Below are positions 15,901 through 23,353 of a stretch of DNA of 25,837 bases, piece by piece. How positions within the stretch are numbered: position 1 is the stretch's first letter; the number at the start of each line of letters is the position of its first letter. The DNA is from a virus, in the IMG/VR virus record IMGVR_UViG_3300046028_005116, positions 1-25,837 of that record; one strand, written 5' to 3'. Both the position numbers and the translations under genes were made by a program. The notes under the pieces were generated by a model. It was not told where the DNA came from, made no database searches, and saw nothing but the letters and a program-made list of their open reading frames with translations.

Positions 15901-15908
15901 AATACGGT
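15891..15908 (+). other. Perfect 7-bp inverted repeat abutting the glf start codon
   Basis: ACCGTAT and ATACGGT flank a 4-base loop (AATA) and end at the base before the ATG. The left arm and loop contain the TATAAT box. It could be an operator for a dimeric repressor, or a hairpin acting on translation or transcript end stability. No T-run follows, so a terminator is unlikely. Confidence 0.6.
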
Positions 15909-17021
15909 ATGTACGATTATTTAATAGTTGGTTCCGGCTTATATGGTTCGGTGTTTGCACATCAAGCTTTTAGAGCAGGCAAAACTTGCTTAGTACTTGA
16001 AAAGAAAGAACATATAGGGGGCAATGTGTACACTAAAAACGTAGACGGTATCCATGTACATGAATACGGTCCTCATATCTTTCATACTTCTAATAAAGAT
16101 CTTTGGGACTATGTTAACCAGTTTGCAAAATTTAATAGCTTTGTAAACAGACCTAAAGTCAGCTATAAAGACAAGCTTTACTCTTTTCCGATAAATTTGT
16201 TAACACTATATCAGCTCTGGGGAGTTAAGTCTCCTGCAGAAGCTATAAAAAAACTTCAAGATAGTAAGGTACCTATTAAAGATCCTAAGAATCTAGAAGA
16301 GTGGTGTTTAAACGAGATTGGAACCGAGCTATACGAGACGTTTATTAAAGGATATACCCAGAAGCAATGGAAGACTGATCCTAAGAATTTACCTTCGTTT
16401 ATTATTAAAAGAATCCCTATTAGAACTAATTTTGATGATAACTACTACTTTGATACATATCAAGGCATACCAATAGGGGGTTACACTCAAATTATAGAGA
16501 ATATGCTTAAAGGTACAGAGGTAAAACTTAACGTAGATTACCTTGCTAATAGAGAGGAATGGGATAAAAAGGCTAAGAAAGTGGTTTATACCGGCCCGAT
16601 TGATGCATATTTTGATTATTGCTTCGGGGATCTAGACTATAGAACTACTAGCTTTAAGCATGAAATATTGCCTACTAAAGACCATCAAGGTAATGCATTA
16701 ATTAACTACACAGATGTAGAGGTACCTTATACTCGAGTTATTGAGCATAAGCACTTTGATTGGGTTAATTGTAATCATACAGTTGTTACTAAAGAGTATC
16801 CAGAAGTATGGCAAAGAGATTTGACTCCTTATTATCCAATTAACGACGAAAAGAATACTAAGGCTTTTGCACAGTATAAAGAGAAGTCTCAAACCCTTAA
16901 AAACGCTCTATTTGGGGGTAGACTAGCTGAATACAAGTACTATGATATGCATCAAGTTATTGCAGCAGCTCTCCATGATTTTGATAAAGAAACCGCTGGT
17001 ATTATTAAACCCCCCTTGTAA
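15909..17021 (+). CDS. glf: UDP-galactopyranose mutase
   Basis: This flavoenzyme converts UDP-galactopyranose to UDP-galactofuranose, the donor of Galf in bacterial surface glycans. Its length of 370 residues is normal for the bacterial enzyme. The FAD-binding GSGLYG is at residues 8-13, with the acidic ribose-binding end VLEKKEHIGGN after it. YTQKQW (149-154) provides the conserved substrate-stacking Trp, and IPIRTNFDDNYYF carries the conserved Arg172. GRLAEYKYYDM near the C-terminus is the second conserved Arg motif. It is the first gene of the sugar-transfer island and supplies a donor to a transferase, possibly one of those downstream. All key residues appear present, so the enzyme should be active. 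Confidence 0.97.
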   Translation: MYDYLIVGSGLYGSVFAHQAFRAGKTCLVLEKKEHIGGNVYTKNVDGIHVHEYGPHIFHTSNKDLWDYVNQFAKFNSFVNRPKVSYKDKLYSFPINLLTLYQLWGVKSPAEAIKKLQDSKVPIKDPKNLEEWCLNEIGTELYETFIKGYTQKQWKTDPKNLPSFIIKRIPIRTNFDDNYYFDTYQGIPIGGYTQIIENMLKGTEVKLNVDYLANREEWDKKAKKVVYTGPIDAYFDYCFGDLDYRTTSFKHEILPTKDHQGNALINYTDVEVPYTRVIEHKHFDWVNCNHTVVTKEYPEVWQRDLTPYYPINDEKNTKAFAQYKEKSQTLKNALFGGRLAEYKYYDMHQVIAAALHDFDKETAGIIKPPL

Positions 17022-17029
17022 TTATTTTT

Positions 17030-18367
17030 ATGGCAAAAAAACCTCGCATCTTTGTACAAATTGCATCTTATAGAGACCCGCAATTAGTACCTACTATCGA
17101 AGACATGCTTGCAAAAGCTGATAACCCCGAGCAATTTTCTTTCGGTATCTGCTTACAGTACGGTCCAGATGAAAACCCAGATATCTTTGATGGTAAGCCA
17201 AACTATAGAGTATCTAAGCATGACTACAGAGAGAGTAAAGGTTTAGGTTGGGCGCGTGCTATTACAAACACTCTTTACAACGGAGAAAAGTTAACTCTTC
17301 AGATTGATTCCCATCATCGGTTTGAAAAAGGCTGGGACACAATGATGTTAGAGGATTACGAACAAGCTTTAGCTTATACTAAGAAGCCGATTATTTCAAC
17401 TTATTGCACTCCTTTCTCCCCAGACAAGCCAATCACCGATATGGTTCCGTGCTTAATGTCTCAATACGAGTTTAGTTATGATAAGCTCTTAATGAGTATG
17501 CCTAATTATATTGGCGACTACAAAGAAAGAACTAAGGTTATTCGCGCTCGTACTATTAGCGGCCACTTCTTCTTAGCGCCAGGTAAATTTATTAAAGAAG
17601 TTCCTTACGACCCCGATATTTATTTCGGTGGTTATACGGAAGAAACTTCTATGAGTGTAAGATCATTTACACATGGTTATGATATCTATAGCCCATATAG
17701 ACAGTATATCTGGCATGAATACACCCGGGCTTATAGAGTTAAACACTGGGACGATCACGGTACGGAAAAGCATACTGGTAAAACATCTGGAGAAATGGAT
17801 GTCTATGCACGTAATAAAGTACGTCAGCTTTTCGGTCAAGAAGAGCATGGTTTCGATTTAGGCAAATACGGCCTCGGTACAGTCCGTACTTTACGAGAAT
17901 ACGAACTTTTTGGAGGGTTTGACTTTAAGAACTGTCGTATTCACGATTATACATTACAAGTAAAAGAACCACCCAATCCTCCGGACTACGAGGCCCAATT
18001 TATTAGTAAAGACTATCTAGTAAACTGTTCCTGGGACGTAGCTTTCTTTCTTAAAGAACAGCCCGAGAATGATACGCTAGAGTTCTTAACGTTTGGCCTC
18101 GAGACTCGAAGCGGGCTAGGTGTTTACAGAAACGATTTTGTACTAGATAAACACCCGGAACAAATACAGTTTAAGTCCAATACCCATCTCGCTAAGTTTA
18201 AATCTATTGATGCTCCGTTTAAAATCGTAATGTACGCTCACTGGAAAGATAAGAAATGGAGTAGTAGATACGAAAAGGACCTTGAACCTAAGGACTTTAT
18301 AAAAACTGAACGACTTATCACGCAATCCTTAGCACCACAACAAATACCTGTCCCTGCTAAAATATGA
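17030..18367 (+). CDS. GlcNAc transferase, Skp1/GT60-type
   Basis: 445 residues. The N-terminal ~280 residues match the GT60 family (Pfam 'GlcNAc' type), whose best-known member is Dictyostelium Skp1 GnT1, which adds GlcNAc to a hydroxyproline. Seen: IFVQIASYRDPQLVPTIEDM (7-26), FGICLQYGPDE (38-48), LQIDSHHRFEKGWD (90-103) with the metal-binding D93-S-H95, ISGHFFLAPG, and YFGGYTEETSMSVRSFTHGYD (199-218), which is the E-rich catalytic block. Residues ~310-445 form an extra C-terminal beta-rich domain I cannot name. No signal peptide or membrane anchor is present, so it acts in the host cytoplasm. Nine bases separate it from glf, and the next gene overlaps its stop. Ile ATA codons are scarce relative to neighbours. 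Confidence 0.86.
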   Translation: MAKKPRIFVQIASYRDPQLVPTIEDMLAKADNPEQFSFGICLQYGPDENPDIFDGKPNYRVSKHDYRESKGLGWARAITNTLYNGEKLTLQIDSHHRFEKGWDTMMLEDYEQALAYTKKPIISTYCTPFSPDKPITDMVPCLMSQYEFSYDKLLMSMPNYIGDYKERTKVIRARTISGHFFLAPGKFIKEVPYDPDIYFGGYTEETSMSVRSFTHGYDIYSPYRQYIWHEYTRAYRVKHWDDHGTEKHTGKTSGEMDVYARNKVRQLFGQEEHGFDLGKYGLGTVRTLREYELFGGFDFKNCRIHDYTLQVKEPPNPPDYEAQFISKDYLVNCSWDVAFFLKEQPENDTLEFLTFGLETRSGLGVYRNDFVLDKHPEQIQFKSNTHLAKFKSIDAPFKIVMYAHWKDKKWSSRYEKDLEPKDFIKTERLITQSLAPQQIPVPAKI

Positions 18368-19545
18368 GAATTGCATTCATCTTAATTGGTAATAGTCGTA
18401 GAAGTAACTATTTAGACGGAAATACACTTCGTTACGGTAACGGTGGTGGTTCCGGAACGGATGGAAGTACTATAATTGTAGCTGAACAGCTAGCAAAAGC
18501 TGGACACGAAGTAGTAGTTACTTCAGATAAACTTGAACCACAATTGGAACAAGAATACGCTAAGCGTGGTATATACTTTAGTGCAGGTAAAAAAGTAAGA
18601 GGGGTACAGTATACTAATATTGACTTTGAAAATATTGAGAATAAACAGTTTGATGTGCTTATAAGTAGTCTTTGGTTTCATGACTATAATAAACTACCTA
18701 TAAAGGTTACTAAAGCTTTAATTTATTGGTGCCATATGCAATGGATATACGGTATTGAAGAGCTTATTACCTATGCAACCGATAATAACCTAAAGCTAGG
18801 GTTTGTTAATATTTCTGAATGGGAGAAGGGCATGAATATCGGTACTGTTAATAGTGCTATTTCTCGTTACGCTAAGACCTCAACAAAATTGATACCAAAT
18901 CCAGTAATGGATGATATTATTAATGAGGTACTAGATAACCCACCGACACGTAAGCCACATAAGTTTGTGTTTCATGCTGCTTGGGCGCGTGGCGGAAATG
19001 TCGCTGTAGAAGCATTGCGGCAGTTAAATTGGCCAGATATAGAGTTTCATGCTTTTGACTACCTACTATGTACCCATCAACACCCTGATACGTTTTTCAA
19101 GAGTCATAATGGGGTAGATAAAAAGACTTTATTCACTCATATTGCAGAGAGTGAATATTTTGTATACCCGCTCTATACGCCTTATAAAGATGTTCATAAA
19201 GATACGTTCTCGTGTGTAGTTGCAGAAGCAATTGCTTTAGGCGCTATACCTATTACATACCCACTCGGTGCATTACCTGAGAACTTTGAAGGTTATTGCG
19301 CTTGGATTGATTTCCCGGAAGGTGTATCAGCTGAAGCACTTCAAAAGGAATCGCTCACTAAAGATGAAGCTGGGGTATTTAAAAATAATATTAAAAATAT
19401 TGTAGACAAGATTAACTACCTTGAAGACAATCCTCAGTTAAAAGAAAAAATACGTAACGAGGGTAAAGACTTTATATTAAATAGACTCAATGCTAACACT
19501 GTGGGTAATATCTGGATTGAGTATATTAATGAGCTTACATCATAG
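18364..19545 (+). CDS. Glycosyltransferase, GT-B fold (GT4-like)
   Basis: 393 residues. A Rossmann-type N-terminus MRIAFILIGN is followed by a Gly-rich loop (YGNGGGSGTDGST, residues 24-36) that normally binds the sugar acceptor or donor. SNPV-like LIPNPV (176-181) marks the link between the two domains. HKDTFSCVVAEAIALGAIPI (278-297) is the family's C-terminal donor-binding block with the E-x7-E pattern represented by E289. It ends with a helix, as in GT4 proteins. It probably transfers a hexose from a nucleotide sugar, with the specific sugar unknown. It overlaps the preceding gene by four bases (ATGA). Confidence 0.82.
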   Translation: MRIAFILIGNSRRSNYLDGNTLRYGNGGGSGTDGSTIIVAEQLAKAGHEVVVTSDKLEPQLEQEYAKRGIYFSAGKKVRGVQYTNIDFENIENKQFDVLISSLWFHDYNKLPIKVTKALIYWCHMQWIYGIEELITYATDNNLKLGFVNISEWEKGMNIGTVNSAISRYAKTSTKLIPNPVMDDIINEVLDNPPTRKPHKFVFHAAWARGGNVAVEALRQLNWPDIEFHAFDYLLCTHQHPDTFFKSHNGVDKKTLFTHIAESEYFVYPLYTPYKDVHKDTFSCVVAEAIALGAIPITYPLGALPENFEGYCAWIDFPEGVSAEALQKESLTKDEAGVFKNNIKNIVDKINYLEDNPQLKEKIRNEGKDFILNRLNANTVGNIWIEYINELTS

Positions 19546-19553
19546 TCTCTATC

Positions 19554-20291
19554 ATGCACAAAGTAGTAAGTTTCTATAAAGACGATTTACCTGCAGAATT
19601 AGTCGAAATGCAAAAGAAGGTATTCGATTATTTTAATATAGAGTTACAGCAGGTATCGTTTAGTGGTTTTTATACTGAGTTACCACATAAAGGTTTAATT
19701 GATAATGATTGCCACGCACACGCTATAGAGAGGTACCTTATAAATAATAATGATTGGGATAGTATTACTATATTTGATGTAGATTGTATACCATTCGAAA
19801 GTAACTGTATTGAGCGGGCACTAGATATTATAAAAGACCGTAATACAATCTACGGTAATGCCCAGGCTTCAAATACCGGGGAACACAATTTGTATACCTC
19901 CCCACCTTTCGCGGCTCCAAGCTTTTTAAGTTTTACCCGCAATATTTGGGAAGACTATAAAGAGTATTGGTATACTAGTTTAAAAAAAGAAATCGGGGCA
20001 TTTACTTTTCAATGGTATCCTAACCCGGACGGTAATATGACAGAAGCAGATGTTGCAGAAGTATTTACCCGAGAAAACGAAAAGCGTGGTAGAAAGATAG
20101 TTATGGCTTATCCCTCAAAAGATAGTCCCTATGATAATTCCTGGACGTTTAAAGGTGGTTTTGGCTACCCTGCATTCTCCTATGGTAACTGTAACGAGTT
20201 TACAAGTGGTACTTGTCATAACTTTCAAATTAGAATACCAGATAAACAAAGATATTTTATAGATTATTGTAACAACATATTAAACAAATGA
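19554..20291 (+). CDS. Putative GT-A-like sugar transferase with DVD motif
   Basis: 245 residues, not recognised with confidence. DWDSITIFDVDCIPFES contains a DVD triad after a hydrophobic strand, the arrangement of a GT-A metal/nucleotide-sugar site. A hydrophobic/aromatic stretch follows (YTSPPFAAPSFLSFTRNIW), and the C-terminal third has a conserved-looking GGFGYPAFSYGNCNEFTSGT. No membrane segment is present. It is embedded in a run of glycosyltransferase genes, eight bases after the GT4-like gene and overlapping the next by four bases (ATGA), which supports a sugar-transfer role. The family is not established. Confidence 0.6.
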   Translation: MHKVVSFYKDDLPAELVEMQKKVFDYFNIELQQVSFSGFYTELPHKGLIDNDCHAHAIERYLINNNDWDSITIFDVDCIPFESNCIERALDIIKDRNTIYGNAQASNTGEHNLYTSPPFAAPSFLSFTRNIWEDYKEYWYTSLKKEIGAFTFQWYPNPDGNMTEADVAEVFTRENEKRGRKIVMAYPSKDSPYDNSWTFKGGFGYPAFSYGNCNEFTSGTCHNFQIRIPDKQRYFIDYCNNILNK

Positions 20292-20950
20292 AAATACAAG
20301 ACTTTTTTCAAAAAGGTTATTATATCAACCTCGATCGCCGTACTGACAGAAAGGCTGAGTTTGAACAAGAAGTTAAAAGACTCGGACTCGAAGGCTTCTT
20401 TGAAAGAGTCCCTGGGGTTGATGGCAAGAACGAGCCCGCAGAACTTAGTAAGCATAATTATTGCGGCGCAACTTACCATAAAATTTTTAGAGACGCTGAT
20501 GCTCATAAATATGAAAGATTTCTAGTGTTTGAAGATGATATGCTATTCTACGATAAAGAAGGTGTTAGTGCGCTTGAAACTGTAGAAAAAGCATTAGATC
20601 AGCTACAAACTTTTTCAGATTGGGATACTATATACTTCGGATGTTATTTATTCGCTAAAAAAATATCTCACGTATCAGAAAATTTACTCAAGACTAATCA
20701 AATACTAACTACTCACGCTATAGGTTTTAATCGAAAGGGTATGGAAACGTTCCTACAATACGATCCGTTTTTTCATTGCCCGGTTGATGGCTGGCTCGGA
20801 GAACGAGTACATTTAAACAAATATGTAGTATATCCTTTATCGGTTATTCAAAGAGCAAGTAGAAGTGATCTAGATGCTTGGGGGTTTGCGCCTGATGCCC
20901 GTCATTGGGAAGTAAATTTTATTAAAGGGGAGTTAGTAAAGGAGTTTTAA
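20288..20950 (+). CDS. Glycosyltransferase family 25 (LPS-type)
   Basis: 220 residues, a typical length for bacterial GT25 enzymes, which add galactose or glucose to lipooligosaccharide. YYINLDRRTDRK (11-22) is the family's opening motif, followed by RVPGVDGK. LVFEDDMLF (79-87) holds the metal-binding acidic pair. HAIGFNRKGMETFLQYDPFF followed by HCPVDGWLG is the acceptor-side block ending in the conserved D. All three motifs are intact. Its start overlaps the previous stop and its stop lies three bases before the next gene. Confidence 0.9.
   Translation: MKIQDFFQKGYYINLDRRTDRKAEFEQEVKRLGLEGFFERVPGVDGKNEPAELSKHNYCGATYHKIFRDADAHKYERFLVFEDDMLFYDKEGVSALETVEKALDQLQTFSDWDTIYFGCYLFAKKISHVSENLLKTNQILTTHAIGFNRKGMETFLQYDPFFHCPVDGWLGERVHLNKYVVYPLSVIQRASRSDLDAWGFAPDARHWEVNFIKGELVKEF
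20938..20944 (+). promoter_or_regulatory. Shine-Dalgarno site of the fucosyltransferase gene
   Basis: AAAGGAG lies nine bases before the ATG at 20954. It is one of only two clear purine-rich ribosome-binding sites noted in the window, so classical initiation is used at least for internal genes. Confidence 0.6.
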
Positions 20951-20953
20951 AAT

Positions 20954-21790
20954 ATGTCGTTAGTATTAGAGTCTAATTATGTTACCTGTCGTATGATCGG
21001 TCGACTGGGTAATCAAATGTTTCAAATAGCTAATGCTTATGCTCAATCCCTGAGATATAAAAGACAGCTAGTTATACCTGGACAGGATACTTCAGTTAGT
21101 GACTATTTTGAAACTATACACCGTAAGCTAACGTTCACTTCAACTAAGTCTCCTGAACCAGGTCCAGATATACATACGGTCGATGCTACGTATTATTACA
21201 CCCCGTATGAACCACATTCTACTAAACCAACAGTGTTCAGGGGATACTTTGAAAGCGAAAAATACTTTAAAGACTACGCTGAAGAGGTAAGAACCCTATT
21301 TGAACCTACTTTAGACTTTTTAGAATCAACGTATAAAGAGTATCCACAATTAAAGACAGAAACTAATGCAGCGATTAATGTGAGAAGAGGGGACTTCTTA
21401 ACGTTCCCCCGTAGTCACCCTGTTATTACATTAGACTATATATATAGAGCAGTTGAAATGTTACCTAAGGTAGATACAATATATGTATTGAGTGATGACT
21501 TAGAGTGGTGTCAACAAAATATTAAGCTCTCTAACGTAGTTTTTGTAGACTATAAAAGACATAAAGCTCTCTGGTTTTTATCTTTATGTCAAAACTTTGT
21601 AATTTCTAACTCTACTTTTTCTTGGTGGGGGGCTTACCTTTCTAGAGCGCCTAAAAAAGTAGTTATTGCCCCCGAGGTATGGTTTGGTCCTGACATACTA
21701 GCTAATACTAACCCAAAAGATATCTTATGTGAGGATTGGGTTAAATGTCCGGCAAGGTATGACCTTACTGGGTTTATTTACCCGTTATGA
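20954..21790 (+). CDS. Alpha-1,2-fucosyltransferase (GT11)
   Basis: 278 residues, as is usual for bacterial GT11 enzymes, which transfer fucose from GDP-fucose to galactose or similar acceptors. CRMIGRLGNQMFQIANAYA (12-30) is the first family motif. INVRRGDF (141-148) is the GDP-fucose-binding motif H/N-x-R-R-x-D. ISNSTFSWWGAYLS (217-230) is the third motif. No membrane segment is present. A GDP-fucose donor must come from the host or from phage genes outside the window, since no fucose-synthesis gene is seen. It follows the GT25 gene by three bases and overlaps the next by four. Confidence 0.93.
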   Translation: MSLVLESNYVTCRMIGRLGNQMFQIANAYAQSLRYKRQLVIPGQDTSVSDYFETIHRKLTFTSTKSPEPGPDIHTVDATYYYTPYEPHSTKPTVFRGYFESEKYFKDYAEEVRTLFEPTLDFLESTYKEYPQLKTETNAAINVRRGDFLTFPRSHPVITLDYIYRAVEMLPKVDTIYVLSDDLEWCQQNIKLSNVVFVDYKRHKALWFLSLCQNFVISNSTFSWWGAYLSRAPKKVVIAPEVWFGPDILANTNPKDILCEDWVKCPARYDLTGFIYPL

Positions 21791-22362
21791 GTACTCATGT
21801 AGTAATAGCAAGATACAATGAGGACCTTACATGGTTAGCTAGTCTTAAGTTTCCATACACTATATATAATAAAGGATCTGATAATATTTCTTTACCTAGT
21901 ATCAAGCTACCTAATATCGGTAGAGAGTCCGGTACGTTCTTATACTATATTATAGAGAATTATAATTCTTTACCAGATACGCTTATCTTTCTACAAGGAG
22001 ACCCTTTTCCTCATTGTGAGGATTTATTTAATGTATTAGAAAATAATTACAATACTGATATAGTATTACCAGTTGGTACAGGATTATTACCTAATAACCT
22101 TAATGTAGTACCGCAAGACCACCAGGATGATTTAAAGATTATAGTGAATGCAACCAAAACGGATAGTTATTATAAAAACTTTATTGAGCCTCAATATAAA
22201 TACGTTCATGGAGCACAATATATTGTGCCGAAAGAGTACATTACTAATAAAAGCTTAGAGTTTTGGAAAAACCTATATAACGCAAACCAGCAAACAAAGC
22301 TCGGAGCTTATGTTATGGAGCGTATGTGGATGTATATTTTTGATTATAACTCTCCAGGGTAG
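21787..22362 (+). CDS. DUF3431-family protein
   Basis: 191 residues matching the DUF3431 pattern: VVIARYNEDLTWL (5-17), YTIYNKG, IKLPNIGRESGTFLYYIIENY, LPDTLIFLQGDPFPHCEDL and VHGAQYIVPKEYI. Members are often found in sugar-modification clusters and may be GT-A-like transferases, but their reaction is not established. Here it closes the + strand sugar island with an ATGA overlap to the fucosyltransferase. Its stop directly abuts the stop of an oppositely oriented gene, leaving no room for a terminator. Confidence 0.83.
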   Translation: MSTHVVIARYNEDLTWLASLKFPYTIYNKGSDNISLPSIKLPNIGRESGTFLYYIIENYNSLPDTLIFLQGDPFPHCEDLFNVLENNYNTDIVLPVGTGLLPNNLNVVPQDHQDDLKIIVNATKTDSYYKNFIEPQYKYVHGAQYIVPKEYITNKSLEFWKNLYNANQQTKLGAYVMERMWMYIFDYNSPG

Positions 22363-22506
22363 TTATTTCTTTATCTCTTTTATAGCCTCTACAGGCTTTA
22401 CTTCTTCCGGTTTAGGTTTATCCTTCCGGAAGATATTATCCCAGTTATCATTAAACGTATCTGTAGGTACGGTCAACGGACGACGCTTACTTCCTTTACC
22501 GGCCAT
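22363..22506 (-). CDS. Small basic MAGKGSK-type phage protein
   Basis: This 47-residue frame begins MAGKGSKRRPLTVPTDTF and contains DNWDNIFRKDK. Short proteins of this pattern (xGKGSxxRP..., then NWDxIF) recur in phage genomes, with no function known to me. AAGGAG stands five bases before the ATG, on the coding strand inside the end of the upstream gene, so the start is well supported. It is strongly basic in its first ten residues. It is the last gene of the - strand operon, one base after the preceding stop, and abuts the convergent DUF3431 gene. Confidence 0.88.
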   Translation of the reverse strand: MAGKGSKRRPLTVPTDTFNDNWDNIFRKDKPKPEEVKPVEAIKEIKK

Positions 22507-22507
22507 A

Positions 22508-22999
22508 TTAGCTCCTTGGTAGAATGTTATCAGTAGCGACTACGAAAACAGCTTCTTTAGTCTTGACCTTGAGGTCGTAAGGCTTAAAGAACTTGTTACC
22601 AATCGATTCAATTGCTTCTCCAATAGTCTTGATCGGGTATTTTTGACCCTTCTTAGACGCATTGTAATTATAAGCAGCTTTCTTAATACGATCAGTTACC
22701 GTAAGAACACTTTCACTGTCAGGAATTTGAACGACCCAGCCGGTAAGCTCTTCAGTGATCGTCTTCTTAGGATCAGATACAACAATAACATATTGCTGTT
22801 TAATCTTAGGAAGATCTTCTCCTTCAGACTCAGGAGATTGATCGTCAGCAGGTGCTTCTTCTGCTTGCTTGGTCTCGTCAATAGCAACCGTTGAAGTTGC
22901 AAGAAGATCAAGTACTTCCTCGATCGTATCTTTATCCTTAATGATTTGTTTAAGAGCTGCGTGAACAGCATCTAGTTGAACGTATTCTTGTTGACTCAT
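22508..22999 (-). CDS. Unknown protein with acidic linker
   Basis: I do not recognise this 163-residue protein. Residues 1-36 are helical (VHAALKQIIKDKDTIEEVLD). Residues ~40-65 form an acidic Glu/Pro/Ser linker (EEAPADDQSPESEGED). Residues ~70-163 form a compact, mixed domain starting QYVIVVSDPKKTITEELTGW and ending VKTKEAVFVVATDNILP. ATA codons are absent in the part I read and AAG/GAC/ATC are preferred, as in the sheath, hinting at high expression. No signal peptide is present. It starts three bases after the stop of the 116-residue gene and is followed within one base by the MAGKGSK-type gene, so it belongs to the GMP-reductase operon. Confidence 0.85.
   Translation of the reverse strand: MSQQEYVQLDAVHAALKQIIKDKDTIEEVLDLLATSTVAIDETKQAEEAPADDQSPESEGEDLPKIKQQYVIVVSDPKKTITEELTGWVVQIPDSESVLTVTDRIKKAAYNYNASKKGQKYPIKTIGEAIESIGNKFFKPYDLKVKTKEAVFVVATDNILPRS
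22512..22517 (-). promoter_or_regulatory. Shine-Dalgarno site of the 47-residue gene
   Basis: AAGGAG read on the - strand, five bases before the ATG at 22506, overlapping the end of the 163-residue gene. It fixes the start of this very short gene. Confidence 0.7.
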
Positions 23000-23002
23000 A
23001 AA

Positions 23003-23353
23003 TTATTTTTTAGATTTAATATTTTTAGCCCCTCGATCGTCTAGGTATTCGGCAAACTGGATTGTAAGCTCTTCATGCTTTACTTTAGAGCAATGAGCAT
23101 ACCATTTACAATAACACTTAGTATCACTATTATGATAGTAAGAAATTAATGTACACTCAATATCTCCTTTATTTTTAACCGGGACCCGTTCAATACTAAA
23201 TACAGTGATATCTGGGTTATAGAAGTCAAATACTACTGAAGCGTTAGATTCTTCAATTTCGTTTTTTACCTTAATAAAAAACCCTTGATCGTAGCCGTCA
23301 TCGTATGCTTTTTTAATAAGCCTATCGTATTCTTTATTAGTTAATAGTTTCAT
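23003..23353 (-). CDS. Unknown 116-residue protein
   Basis: Not recognised. The N-terminus is helical and charged (LLTNKEYDRLIKKAYDDGY), with a beta-rich middle (SVVFDFYNPDITVFSIERV). A Cys cluster CYCKWYAHCSK (residues ~79-89) could bind a metal, but too few Cys are visible to claim a zinc finger. The C-terminus is Lys-rich. Its start overlaps the stop of the GMP reductase-like gene by four bases (ATGA), so the two are translated together. Confidence 0.85.
   Translation of the reverse strand: MKLLTNKEYDRLIKKAYDDGYDQGFFIKVKNEIEESNASVVFDFYNPDITVFSIERVPVKNKGDIECTLISYYHNSDTKCYCKWYAHCSKVKHEELTIQFAEYLDDRGAKNIKSKK

Noticed and set aside
22310-22522. 70-residue open frame on the + strand
   Set aside because: It overlaps the DUF3431 end and the well-supported 47-residue gene on the other strand, and has no family resemblance.
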